Shown piece after piece: positions 8,072 to 16,870 of a stretch of 64,000 bases of DNA. The position numbers and the translations under genes are program-made. The stretch covers positions 1 to 64,000 of the forward strand of contig NZ_JAHBDQ010000020.1 of the NCBI RefSeq assembly GCF_019956555.1. Reading direction: 5' to 3'. The notes below the pieces were generated by a model. It was not told the DNA's origin. It saw nothing but the letters and a program-made list of their open reading frames with translations, and ran no database searches. Source of the stretch: Pseudomonas sp. A-RE-19. GTDB lineage: Bacteria; Pseudomonadota; Gammaproteobacteria; Pseudomonadales; Pseudomonadaceae. Every line of letters begins with the position of its first letter. The first letter of the stretch is position 1.

Positions 8072-8959
8072 TTACACATTGGAAATCAAGGTTGTTCTGC
8101 CCATGCAGGCGGTTTGCCCACAGGCGCGAGTGCGATCATTCCAGGCCCGTTTACCCAGCAGTGCTGCGCCGTGCCTTGGGCAATAAATCGCTCCGCAGGT
8201 CGTGCATCGGTGCCAGGCATGAAATGGATTGCTGCGCAAATACCCATGGGCCTCGCCGCATTCAACACACAGATCACCATATGTGTTGACCATGTTGATG
8301 AAGGCAATCTGGGTGGCATGCAACTCGCCGATATTCAGGGTGACTTCCTCCAGATGTTCATCCCAAATGTCCCAACAGGCATGCTTCAGGGGCTTGTCGT
8401 TACCGGTGACCTTTTGAATAAAGATGCGTGGTCTGCCCGGCTGTGCCGGTTTCAGACTGATGGCGAAGTGGTCCCAGGCGAACCATGCATGGGTTCGCAT
8501 GTGCAACTGGTACTGATCGCTGACAACACCTGGCCGCAAACCGTTACGCTTTGCGATGATACTGGCGAGCGCCTCTAAACACGTCGCTTGGGCGCCCGGG
8601 TTGCCGCCGCTGGCGGCGGCAAAGTTGGCCCGGAGTGTGTTCAGTTCGTTTGCGCAATTAGGAAAGGTCGTAACTGTCGCTGTCCGTTTTATACCGTGAT
8701 AAAGAAAGAATTCGACATTTTCTTCTTCGTCGTCCGGAACGAACACTTTTTGCACTTCTTCATCCAGTGTGATGTCGAAAAGGGCATCGCATATCATTTG
8801 AGGGGAGTTCGCGTCGCTCATCGCAAGCACTGTTCCCGTCAGCGCGAAGTTCCAACAGGCCCCCGGACCTATGGCATGGGCGCCGGGTATGACGATGCCA
8901 TCTCTGGAAAGCGTGAAACTACCCAGCCTTTTGATTTGTTTGGGCGTTAGATGTGGCAT
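8072..8959 (-). CDS. Unknown protein: papain-like Cys-His-Asp pattern plus C-terminal zinc ribbon, candidate effector, 295 aa
   Basis: Not a family I recognise. The middle shows ATCLEALASIIAK (C127 at a helix start), WDHFAISLKP (H164) and ACWDIWDEH (D197/D200), the same order and flavour as the 338-aa neighbour (DHYFVCVG, DVWDSN). The last 65 residues hold CVECGEAH (231-238), HRCTTCGAIYCPRH (250-263) and two more Cys (C280, C285), enough for one or two zinc sites. The ATG at 8959 is preferred; a TTG two codons earlier is possible and neither has a strong ribosome site. The gene starts 52 bases after clpV, so it is read from the T6SS operon. Effector status is inferred from position. Confidence 0.55.
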   Translation of the reverse strand: MPHLTPKQIKRLGSFTLSRDGIVIPGAHAIGPGACWNFALTGTVLAMSDANSPQMICDALFDITLDEEVQKVFVPDDEEENVEFFLYHGIKRTATVTTFPNCANELNTLRANFAAASGGNPGAQATCLEALASIIAKRNGLRPGVVSDQYQLHMRTHAWFAWDHFAISLKPAQPGRPRIFIQKVTGNDKPLKHACWDIWDEHLEEVTLNIGELHATQIAFINMVNTYGDLCVECGEAHGYLRSNPFHAWHRCTTCGAIYCPRHGAALLGKRAWNDRTRACGQTACMGRTTLISNV

Positions 8960-9011
8960 ACGCAAAATCCGTGGTTTAGAAAATGATCATGAACCGGGCG
9001 TTTCTCATTCC

Positions 9012-11555
9012 TTACTCCAACACCCACTCCGCCAACTTCCCCGTCACCTGCGTCATCAACACATTCTCAACATCCCTCGCACCCGCCGCACTGCACTTGG
9101 CCAACACCGCCTGCACAATCCCGGCGTCAAATTCAAACTGCTTCCCGGTCGCGGCCTTATACCGCCCGCGCAATTTCTCCAGCTTCGCCAACACAATCCC
9201 TTCCAGCGTCGCCTCATCCAGCGGCCGATACGCCACCACCGTCATGCGTGCCAGAAACGCTGGCCGAAACGCTTTCAGCAACACTTTGTGCAACGCCTCG
9301 TTGAAGGCATCGGTGCCCAGTTGCGCGGTCGGCGTATCGAGCAGCAATTCAGCACCGACGTTGCTGGTGGCCAGCATCACGGTGTTTTTGAAGTCCACCA
9401 CCAACCCGGTGCCATCTTCCATGACGCCTTTGTCGAAGACGTTGTAAAAGGCTTCGAGCACATCCGGGTGGGCCTTTTCGATTTCGTCGAGCAGCACCAC
9501 CGAATAGGGTTTGCGTCGCACCGCTTCGGTGAGCACGCCGCCACTGCCGTAGCCGACGTAGCCGGGCGGGGCGCCTTTGAGTTGGCTGACGGTGTGGGCT
9601 TCCTGGTACTCCGAAAGGTTGATGCTGATCAGGTTACGTTCGCCGCCATACAGCGCGTCGGCCAACGCATAAGCGGTTTCGGTCTTCCCCACGCCAGTAG
9701 GGCCGACCAGCAGGAATACTCCGACCGGTTTTTGCGGGTCGGTGAGGCCGGCGCGGTAGGCTTGCAGGCGTTGGGCGATGGTGTTCAGCGCGGTGCTTTG
9801 GCCCATGACCCGCAGGCCCATGCGCTGGCCGAGGGTACGTACGGCATGGGCTTCGTCGGCGAGCATTTTGCCCACAGGAATGCCGGTCCAGCCGGCGATC
9901 ACGGCGGCCACGGTTTTTGCGTCGACCTGTTCCGGCACCAGCGGATCATCCTGGCGAATGGCGTCCAGACCGGCCTCGAGTCGTACCAGTTCGGCGGCCA
10001 GATGATCGATGCGGCTATCGGTGGCTTCGTCCGGTTTGTCGTTGTCGGCGCGCTCACTCAAGGTGAGCAGTTCGCGGCGGGTTTCCAGCAGTTCGCGCAC
10101 GGCAATCCGTTCTTCGTTCCAGCGGATTTCCAGGTCGCGAATAGCCTGCACGTTACCGACGGATTCGGTTTCCAGCAGGGTGATGCGTTCACGGTGATCG
10201 AGCCCCGTGGCCTGTTCGCGACGCAGCCGCTCGACTTCGTCTTTGAGGCTTTGCTGGCGATGGCGCAGGCTTTCCAGCGGTGGCGGCACGTCGTGCTGGC
10301 CGAGGGCGACCCGGGCGCAGGCGGTGTCGAGCACGCTGATGGCCTTGTCCGGCAACTGGCGTCCGGAGATGTAGCGGTGGGACAGTTTCACCGCTTCGTG
10401 AATCGCTGCGTCGAGTACCTGAACGCCGTGGTGCTGTTCGAGTTTCGCGGCCACGCCACGGAGCATTTCCACGGCGGTGGTTTCGTCCGGCTCCTCGACT
10501 TGCACTAACTGAAAGCGCCGGGCGAGGGCCGGGTCTTTCTCGAAGTATTTTTTGTACTCAAGCCACGTGGTCGCGGCCAGGGTGCGCAACTCACCACGGG
10601 CCAGCGCCGGTTTGAGCAGGTTGGCCGCGTCGCTGCCACCTTCCGCGCCGCCAGCGCCAATCAGGGTGTGGGCTTCGTCGATAAACAGAATGATTGGTTT
10701 ATCGGCGCTGCGTACTGCGTCAATCACGCCTTTGAGCCGCTGTTCGAACTCGCCTTTGACCCCGGCACCGGCCTGCAACAGGCCGAGGTCGAGTACCCGC
10801 AGGCTGACTTCCTGCAGCGACGGCGGTACATCGCCGGCGGCAATCCGCAGGGCCAGGCCTTCGACTACTGCTGTCTTGCCCACGCCCGGCGCGCCGACCA
10901 GAATCGGGTTGTTCTGCCGACGCCTGAGCAGGATGTCGATGCACTGACGAATTTCGCCGTCACGCCCGACGATGGGGTCGATGCGCCCGGCGTGGGCGTC
11001 GGCGGTCAGGTCTTGGGTGAACTGGTCGAGGACCGAGTCCTGTTTCGGCTGCGGATGGCCGGCATTGACAGGCCGCGTGCCGCCGACGTGTTCGCGCGAG
11101 CTTTCAGTCCATTCCAGCAGGTTGCTGCGTAATGCTTCCCGCGGAATTTTCAACAGTGAAGAGGCGCTATTGAGCAGCAGGCTGCGGCGTTCATCGCGGT
11201 CGAGCAAGGCCAGCAGCAGCAAGCCGGAACGGATGCTCTCGAGGCCGAGTACGCTGGCTTGAACCACTGCGTCTTCGAGCAGGCCGATGGTTTGCGCCGA
11301 GAGCGCCGGGGTGCGGGTGCTGCCGGATTTGAACAGCTCAAGGGCCTTGTTGATCTCCGCCGTCAGGGCATCGCGCTCCAGACCGAAGCGAGGCAGCAGC
11401 CAGGCGAAGTCACCGCCCTCGATGTCCAGCAACTCAAGCAGCAGGTGTTCGATTTCGACGTAATGGTGACCCCGTTGCAGGCAGCGTTGCGCGGCTCGTT
11501 CGAGGGCGCGGCGGTTGTCCGGGTTGAGGCGTCCGATCAGGCTGGCCAGTTCCAT
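9012..11555 (-). CDS. clpV: T6SS ATPase ClpV (TssH), 847 aa
   Basis: AAA+ disaggregase that recycles the contracted TssB-TssC sheath. The Clp N-domain occupies about residues 1-150, with the first Walker A GAPGVGKT at 221-228 and a second, GPTGVGKTE, in the C-terminal half, each followed by a Walker B (ILFIDEAH, VLLDEIEKAH). The arginine-containing sensor regions look intact. The start MELASLIGRL at 11555 is taken, as in known ClpV proteins, rather than an upstream in-frame ATG that would run into tssG. The tssG stop is two bases away, so the genes are translationally coupled. The operon continues past clpV into the candidate effector genes. Confidence 0.97.
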   Translation of the reverse strand: MELASLIGRLNPDNRRALERAAQRCLQRGHHYVEIEHLLLELLDIEGGDFAWLLPRFGLERDALTAEINKALELFKSGSTRTPALSAQTIGLLEDAVVQASVLGLESIRSGLLLLALLDRDERRSLLLNSASSLLKIPREALRSNLLEWTESSREHVGGTRPVNAGHPQPKQDSVLDQFTQDLTADAHAGRIDPIVGRDGEIRQCIDILLRRRQNNPILVGAPGVGKTAVVEGLALRIAAGDVPPSLQEVSLRVLDLGLLQAGAGVKGEFEQRLKGVIDAVRSADKPIILFIDEAHTLIGAGGAEGGSDAANLLKPALARGELRTLAATTWLEYKKYFEKDPALARRFQLVQVEEPDETTAVEMLRGVAAKLEQHHGVQVLDAAIHEAVKLSHRYISGRQLPDKAISVLDTACARVALGQHDVPPPLESLRHRQQSLKDEVERLRREQATGLDHRERITLLETESVGNVQAIRDLEIRWNEERIAVRELLETRRELLTLSERADNDKPDEATDSRIDHLAAELVRLEAGLDAIRQDDPLVPEQVDAKTVAAVIAGWTGIPVGKMLADEAHAVRTLGQRMGLRVMGQSTALNTIAQRLQAYRAGLTDPQKPVGVFLLVGPTGVGKTETAYALADALYGGERNLISINLSEYQEAHTVSQLKGAPPGYVGYGSGGVLTEAVRRKPYSVVLLDEIEKAHPDVLEAFYNVFDKGVMEDGTGLVVDFKNTVMLATSNVGAELLLDTPTAQLGTDAFNEALHKVLLKAFRPAFLARMTVVAYRPLDEATLEGIVLAKLEKLRGRYKAATGKQFEFDAGIVQAVLAKCSAAGARDVENVLMTQVTGKLAEWVLE

Positions 11556-11557
11556 GT

Positions 11558-12583
11558 TCAGGTGATCTCCAGCTGACGAAGGCGGGTCTCGATCTGTTGC
11601 ACGGCGAGGCTGGGCTGGCGTTGCAGACCGCCGTTCCAACTGAGCAAGGGCGGGGCCTGGCGACCGAGTTTCATCGGGCTGGCACCACGCACCAACAGCA
11701 CCAGCGTGCAGTCCAGATCGGGGCCGAAATACAACGCGCTGAGGCTGGCCAGTGCTGGATGGGATTCGCCGTCCGGCAGAAACCGCGCCGCCTGTACCGA
11801 GGTCAGCGGGCCGACGGTCAGGCGGATGCCGGCGTGTTCATCCCAGACCCGGGTGCCGGCGACGGCACTGCGACCCAGCTGCAGATTGCGCCCACCCGGT
11901 TGCAGGCGGCTGCGACTGGCCGGTGGAATGTCACGCCAGGCACCTTCGTAGGCGCTGAGTGCAACCGGCAGTTCGAAGTGCTCGCGCACGATCGCGGCGA
12001 AACCGGCGAGGGAGCGACGACCGTCGGCAAACAACGCGCTGCACGCCAGTACGGCGGAATCGGGGACGGCCTGACGTTCTTGCAAGGCTTTGGGCAACAA
12101 CCCGGTCAGCGCCCGCAGTTGCGCCTGCACCGGGGACGCGCCGGGGGCCGTGAAGCCGACGGCAATCCGGTGTTTGCGCATCACCTTGTACAACAGGCTG
12201 AGCAAGCGATGCTGGAACAGGTCGAGGAACTCGGCCGGTGCATGGTCCTTGGCGCGGGCGCGTTGTTGCAGCCATTCCTGGTAGGCGTAGGGCAGGGGGC
12301 CGTCCGGTCCGCCGAGGCCAAACACGGGGGTGGTGAGCGTCGGTGGCTGGCCCGCGTCCTGGGTCAGGCTTTCGATTTCGCTGGCGGAAAAAAGCGGCGT
12401 CAATGGCCCGCGCAGACGCAGGGCTTCTGCCTGGGGCGCGGTGCCGTTGCCCAGGGATTCGGCTTGCGGGTGTTCGCGCTCCAGCAGCAGTAATGCCTGC
12501 AACAATTCGAACGCCTGCGGATCGCGTCGCAGCTTCTGGCTCAGGCTCAGAGGGACAGCGGCATGCCGGCTTGGGGTTGCCAT
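11558..12583 (-). CDS. tssG: T6SS baseplate protein TssG, 341 aa
   Basis: Baseplate wedge subunit that works with TssE, TssF and TssK. Typical features are an N-terminal FELLQALLLLE segment, LTPLFSASEI, LPYAYQEWL and FLDLFQHRLLSLLYK, all hallmarks of the VC_A0111/ImpH family. The ATG at 12583 is chosen because GGAGG lies 9 bases upstream; longer in-frame starts would be embedded in tssF. It overlaps the tssF 3' end by 37 bases and ends two bases before clpV. Confidence 0.95.
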   Translation of the reverse strand: MATPSRHAAVPLSLSQKLRRDPQAFELLQALLLLEREHPQAESLGNGTAPQAEALRLRGPLTPLFSASEIESLTQDAGQPPTLTTPVFGLGGPDGPLPYAYQEWLQQRARAKDHAPAEFLDLFQHRLLSLLYKVMRKHRIAVGFTAPGASPVQAQLRALTGLLPKALQERQAVPDSAVLACSALFADGRRSLAGFAAIVREHFELPVALSAYEGAWRDIPPASRSRLQPGGRNLQLGRSAVAGTRVWDEHAGIRLTVGPLTSVQAARFLPDGESHPALASLSALYFGPDLDCTLVLLVRGASPMKLGRQAPPLLSWNGGLQRQPSLAVQQIETRLRQLEIT

Positions 12584-14340
12584 GTCTTGACCTCCTTGTC
12601 TGACTGGACCAGTACCGTACGCACGAAGCGATTGGCCGTGGCATAGAGTGAAAAGAATTGCGCCAGCACCGCTGAGAACAACACGGCGCTGCTGCCGACA
12701 AAATGCTGCGGATCGAGTTGCAGTTGAACTTCCAGCCCATTGCGCCAGCCGCGCCAGGCGTCTTCGCCGACATGGGCGATCACCCGTTCGCAACCAAGAC
12801 TTAACAAGCCTTCGATCTGCCGCAGGGCGCTGGCCTCGTCGCGCAGGTTGTGTAACTGGAGGATTTCCTTGAGGGCATCCAGCGCCTGCGGCCCCTCGAC
12901 CAGAGACAAATGATTGAGGGTCAGTTGCGACACCAACCGCCAACGGGATTCACCATCCAGTCGCGGCGAACTCTGCGGGCTGGGTGGGTTGCGCAGGCGG
13001 GCCCAGGCCACTGGCCCCGGTCGTTCAAAACCCAGTGGTGTGCCGGCCGGCAGGCTCTGGGCCAGGTGTCGGTTGGTACACAGCAGTTCGGCGGTGAGGC
13101 TGTATTCAGTGGCCTCGGACAACGGATCGAGCCGGGTGTCCACCAGGCTCACCATCAGGTCGGTGCCCAGACGATTCGGGGTCATGCCGCTGACCCGTCG
13201 CGCGTGCCAGTAGCACTGCTTTTCACCACCAATATGCTGGCTGCCGTAATAGGCGGGAACGCGTTGCACACCCTGACTGGAACTGGCGCGCATTGCCCGG
13301 ATGCTGTGGATCTCGACGCTGTTTTCCCGGTGGCTGTCGGCGACCAGGCGATATTCGCTGCGGGTGCCGTCCGGGCGCAGGGGCTCCGAGGTGCGTGGAA
13401 ACAGGTTGATCACCGGCGTGCAGCCCAGGGCAATGTCACTGGCCTGAAGATGCAGGCGGTTGGCCGGGGCGCGGTCGAAGACGATGTACAGGTACAGCGT
13501 CTGGCTGTCGCTGGCGGCTCCGGCCAACGGGATATCGAAGAAATTGAATTTGTCCGGGAAGGCGAAATACTCGGCGAGCAGGCGCATGCCCGGATGCACA
13601 CCGTCCTCGTCCGGCAGCAGCACTTCGTCGCTGGCGAACCCGACGATAGCTGGCAGCCCCGTCAGCACTTTCGGCACGCTGCCGACGGGGCCGGCCAGCA
13701 CCTTCACCGCATGGGCGCCGAGCAGGTCATACAGGCAGGCGTTGATCACCGGGGAGGCAGCCAGGTGCACGCGCAACTGTTTGATCGCCAACGCCGACCA
13801 CTGGCTTTCGCCGAGGCAGCGCAGGCTCAGGCGCAGGGCCGAGCGCGCTTGCGCCACGCCGGTCAAGGCCTGGGCTTCGTCGCTGCCCAGCAGCAGTGCT
13901 TCATTGATTTCCACCGGCCACAATCGAACCGCGGCGCTGGTACGAAAGTGGATGCTTTCGCCTTTGAGGGTGGTGACAAACAGCGGTGTATCCCTGGGTA
14001 GCGGGTAACCGCCGGCCAGGTTGCCTTTGCTCGGATCCGGTTCGAACTGCACGATCGCGCAGGACGGCAACGGTCGCATGGCCAACGGGTAAAGCTGTTC
14101 GAGCAAGGCATCGCTGAATTCGGCGTAGTCGTCATCGAGCCGCCGTTGCAAGCGCGCGGCGAGCAAGGCGAAACCTTCGAGCAGTCGTTCGACATGCGGG
14201 TCGGGGCATTCACCGGGGGACAGTTCCAGGCGTCTGGCGACCTTGGGATAACGTTCGGCAAAAATACTCCCGGCGTGCCGCAGCCAGGTCAGTTCGCGCT
14301 GGTAGTAATCGAGCAGTTGCGGGTCAATCGAGTCGCTCAT
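12547..14340 (-). CDS. tssF: T6SS baseplate protein TssF, 597 aa
   Basis: Baseplate subunit of the VC_A0110/ImpG family. The N-terminus (LLDYYQRELTWLR, FAERYPKVARRLEL, DPHVERLLEGFALLAARLQ) is highly characteristic. So is the later YRLVADSHRENSVEIHSI region. The ATG at 14340 gives the usual MSDSIDPQLL start and overlaps the end of tssE by 17 bases, which indicates coupled translation. TssF forms a TssF2-TssG wedge around the VgrG hub. Confidence 0.95.
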   Translation of the reverse strand: MSDSIDPQLLDYYQRELTWLRHAGSIFAERYPKVARRLELSPGECPDPHVERLLEGFALLAARLQRRLDDDYAEFSDALLEQLYPLAMRPLPSCAIVQFEPDPSKGNLAGGYPLPRDTPLFVTTLKGESIHFRTSAAVRLWPVEINEALLLGSDEAQALTGVAQARSALRLSLRCLGESQWSALAIKQLRVHLAASPVINACLYDLLGAHAVKVLAGPVGSVPKVLTGLPAIVGFASDEVLLPDEDGVHPGMRLLAEYFAFPDKFNFFDIPLAGAASDSQTLYLYIVFDRAPANRLHLQASDIALGCTPVINLFPRTSEPLRPDGTRSEYRLVADSHRENSVEIHSIRAMRASSSQGVQRVPAYYGSQHIGGEKQCYWHARRVSGMTPNRLGTDLMVSLVDTRLDPLSEATEYSLTAELLCTNRHLAQSLPAGTPLGFERPGPVAWARLRNPPSPQSSPRLDGESRWRLVSQLTLNHLSLVEGPQALDALKEILQLHNLRDEASALRQIEGLLSLGCERVIAHVGEDAWRGWRNGLEVQLQLDPQHFVGSSAVLFSAVLAQFFSLYATANRFVRTVLVQSDKEVKTWQPQAGMPLSL

Positions 14341-14767
14341 GACGCACCTCAAGGCCATCGCTGACCTTCTCGATGACAAATGCCACGGGCCAGTGCTGCT
14401 GGCCGCTGCGCAACTCGCCCAGTAGCCGAATGCTCAGTTGCTGCGGATGGCCGGGGACCGGATTGACCTGAACCTCGCCCAGTCGCAGGCGCGGTTCAAA
14501 ATGGGTGATCGCCTCGCGGATTTCCCGCGCCAACTGACGACGGTCATCGCTGCGCTGCTGTTGCAAGGCGGTCCAGTCAGCGATGCCGTAGTCGAGAATG
14601 CTCGGCGGAGAGGTCAGTGGGCGTTGGCCGCGTCGGGTATTGAACAGCCGCAGCAATTCCGTGTGCACCGAGTCGAGCAGCCCCTGGCGATCGAACACCT
14701 GCACGGTGTCGACCTCGCTTGAGGCGAGGCGCTCGAACAACGGTGGGAGAATGCCGGTGCCTGCCAT
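14324..14767 (-). CDS. tssE: T6SS baseplate protein TssE (gp25-like), 147 aa
   Basis: gp25/lysozyme-like baseplate protein that starts sheath assembly. It shows PPLFERL near the start, the SILDYGIADW segment, and IREAITHFEPRL followed by the V-x-V strand, all normal for TssE. It lies 15 bases downstream of hcp. No tagJ (the accessory gene found here in the P. aeruginosa H1 cluster) separates hcp from tssE. Confidence 0.93.
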   Translation of the reverse strand: MAGTGILPPLFERLASSEVDTVQVFDRQGLLDSVHTELLRLFNTRRGQRPLTSPPSILDYGIADWTALQQQRSDDRRQLAREIREAITHFEPRLRLGEVQVNPVPGHPQQLSIRLLGELRSGQQHWPVAFVIEKVSDGLEVRHERLD

Positions 14768-14782
14768 GGCCGACGCGTCCGC

Positions 14783-15280
14783 TTACTTGACGAGCTTGTT
14801 GGCGGCCATGTCCCAGGTCGAGGCGGCCGTGCCTTCCTTGGTACCGTCGTCTTTCTGGGCCGTGAGTTCCCACTTGATCTTGGTGAAGTTCAGCGACAGG
14901 GTTTCCACCGGTTTGCCACCCGTACCGCCGCTGACGCTGACGTTGGACAGCACGACGTTGTTCAGGGTGTAGATGATGAACGGCATCAGCTGACCGCTGC
15001 CTTCGGCGGCGTTGCGGCCGATGGTGATTTTGGCTTCGGGGATCGGTTTGCCGGCGCAGCAATACTCGTTGAGGGAGGGCGTCGAGCTGTCGACGAATTT
15101 GGTCAGGGTGAACTCGCCGATGTGCGGCTTGCCGGAGGTACGCTCCGAGTTGCTGACGTCGTTGGTCACCTGCATCGCCACGTTGTGGCTGTATGACATG
15201 ACTTCGATCTTGTCCTTATAACCCTCGAGCAGGCTATCGCCTTTGATGTCGCCGCCGAGGTCGAGAATGATTGCATCCAT
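14783..15280 (-). CDS. hcp: T6SS tube protein Hcp (TssD), 165 aa
   Basis: Hexameric tube protein that is secreted and can carry small effectors in its lumen. MDAIILDLGGDIKGDS, FTLTKFVDSSTP and ETLSLNFTKIKWEL are typical of the Hcp1 family, and the length is normal. A strong AGGAG site precedes the ATG. A GC-rich hairpin (15327-15347) lies between tssC and hcp and may stabilise or separate the hcp part of the transcript. Confidence 0.97.
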   Translation of the reverse strand: MDAIILDLGGDIKGDSLLEGYKDKIEVMSYSHNVAMQVTNDVSNSERTSGKPHIGEFTLTKFVDSSTPSLNEYCCAGKPIPEAKITIGRNAAEGSGQLMPFIIYTLNNVVLSNVSVSGGTGGKPVETLSLNFTKIKWELTAQKDDGTKEGTAASTWDMAANKLVK

Positions 15281-15326
15281 CGCATGAAACTCCTGAAAGT
15301 AATCGTGCTAGATAAGCAGGGGGAAT

Positions 15327-15347
15327 CCCGCCGGGTTGGCCGGCGGG
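15327..15347 (-). other. Intercistronic hairpin between tssC and hcp
   Basis: Perfect 8-bp inverted arms (cccgccgg and ccggcggg) with a 5-base loop. There is no T-run after it on the minus strand, so it is not a standard terminator. An RNA-processing or stability element that raises hcp mRNA over sheath mRNA is a plausible role, not shown. Confidence 0.6.
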
Positions 15348-15354
15348 AGGCAGG

Positions 15355-16842
15355 TCAGGCAGCTACCGGTGGTGGCAGGGTCGCGACCAGGCGGATCGAC
15401 GCGGTCAGCTCTTCGAGCTGGAAGTGTGGCCGCAGGAACACCGTGGCTTTGTAGGCGCCCGGTTTGCCGGCCACCTCGGTCACGTCCACCCGGGCTTCAC
15501 GCAACGGGTATTGCGCCTTGATCTCTTGCGGCGCGTTGTCGTTGATCAGCACGTAGTCGGCGATCCAGTTATTGAGGTACGTCTGCACATTGTCACGGGT
15601 CATGAAACTGCCGACCTTGTCGCGCATGATCACCTTCAGGTAGTGCGCGAAACGCGACGCCGCGAGCACGTATGGCAGCATCGCCGAGATCCGCGCGTTG
15701 GCGTTCGCCTCATTGGTGTTGTAGAGCTTGGACTTGTTGGTGGTCTGGCCACCGAAGAACACCGCCACGTCGCTGTTTTTCTTGTGACACAGGGCAATGA
15801 AACCGAGGTCGTTGAGTTCCTTCTCACGCCGGTCGGTGATCGCCACTTCGGTCGGGCATTTGAGCGACAGATCGCCAGAGGTGGTGCGGAAGGTATGGGC
15901 CGGCAGGCCTTCGACCGCACCACCGCCTTCGGCACCGCGAATCGCCGCGCACCAGCCGTATTTGGCGAAGGCTTCGGTGATCCGTTGCGACAAGGCCCAC
16001 GCGGCATTGCCCCACAGGTATTTGCCATGGTCGCTGCCGTTGACGTCCTCGACGTAGTTGATGCCTTCCACCGGTGATGTGTCAGGACCGTAAGGCAGGC
16101 GCAGCAGGAAGTGCGGCAGCACCAGCGACACATAGCGCGAGTCTTCGCTTTCGCGGAACGAGCGCCATTTGATCAGCTCCTGGCTTTCGAAGACTTTCGA
16201 CAGGTCACGCGGCACGGCCAGTTCGGTGAAGCTGTTCATGTCGAACAGTCGAGGGCTGGCGGCGGCAATGAACGGCGCGTGAGCGGCCGCGGCGACGTTC
16301 GAGAGTTTCTCCAGCAGGCCGATGTCCTGCGGGTGCCGGCCGAAGGTGTAGTCACCCACCAGCAGGCTGAACGGGTGGCCGCCGAAGGTGCCGTATTCCT
16401 CTTCGTAGATCTTCTTGAACAGCGCGCTCTGGTCGAACTCGACGGCTTTTTCCAGATCGTTCTGCAGCTCTTTCTGGGTCACGTTGAGCAGGCGAAGTTT
16501 AAGCCGGGAACTGGTTTCGGTGTTCTTCACCAACAGATGCAGGCCGCGCCAGGAGGCTTCGAGTTTTTGCAGGTCCGGGTGGTGCAACACTTCGTTGAGT
16601 TGAGCGCTGATCAGCTCGTCGATCTTGCTGATGCGGTCGTTGATCATCGCCACGGTGTCCTTGTCGATGGCCATGCCTTCGTCGAGTACCTGGGTGGCGA
16701 ATTCCGCGAGCATGTCGCGGGCGTAATCCTGCTGGCTGTCGTCATGGGCCATGCGGCCTTTGGCGATTATTTCATCGAGCAGAGACAAGGTCTGGGCGGC
16801 ACTGTCGCTGGCTTGGCTCTGGGCGGCGGATGAGGCGGGCAT
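15355..16842 (-). CDS. tssC: T6SS sheath large subunit TssC (VipB), 495 aa
   Basis: Large subunit of the contractile sheath. It shows ASWRGLHLLVKNTE, the YGTFGGHPFSLLVGDYTFG block, PFIAAASPRLFDM and FRTTSGDLSLKCPTEVAITD, all signature segments of the EvpB/VC_A0108 family. Length is as expected. The ATG at 16842 has an AGGGAG site. The gene begins 28 bases after tssB ends and will be transcribed with it. Confidence 0.97.
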   Translation of the reverse strand: MPASSAAQSQASDSAAQTLSLLDEIIAKGRMAHDDSQQDYARDMLAEFATQVLDEGMAIDKDTVAMINDRISKIDELISAQLNEVLHHPDLQKLEASWRGLHLLVKNTETSSRLKLRLLNVTQKELQNDLEKAVEFDQSALFKKIYEEEYGTFGGHPFSLLVGDYTFGRHPQDIGLLEKLSNVAAAAHAPFIAAASPRLFDMNSFTELAVPRDLSKVFESQELIKWRSFRESEDSRYVSLVLPHFLLRLPYGPDTSPVEGINYVEDVNGSDHGKYLWGNAAWALSQRITEAFAKYGWCAAIRGAEGGGAVEGLPAHTFRTTSGDLSLKCPTEVAITDRREKELNDLGFIALCHKKNSDVAVFFGGQTTNKSKLYNTNEANANARISAMLPYVLAASRFAHYLKVIMRDKVGSFMTRDNVQTYLNNWIADYVLINDNAPQEIKAQYPLREARVDVTEVAGKPGAYKATVFLRPHFQLEELTASIRLVATLPPPVAA

Positions 16843-16870
16843 GGCGAATTCTCCCTAAGTGGATGAACGA

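Noticed and set aside
8861..8864. C35 in GPGACWNFAL of the 295-aa protein as papain-type nucleophile
   Set aside because: It resembles papain's GSCWAF, but C127 lies at a better distance from H164 and matches the layout of the 338-aa neighbour. C35 remains a second choice.
8871..10508. Open frame of 545 codons on the plus strand opposite clpV
   Set aside because: Shadow of clpV, with biased composition and no ribosome site.
12910..14001. Long plus-strand frame opposite tssF (and similar ones at 3612-4904, 16111-16833, 22580-23827)
   Set aside because: All lie within confident T6SS genes and show the composition typical of antisense frames in high-GC DNA.
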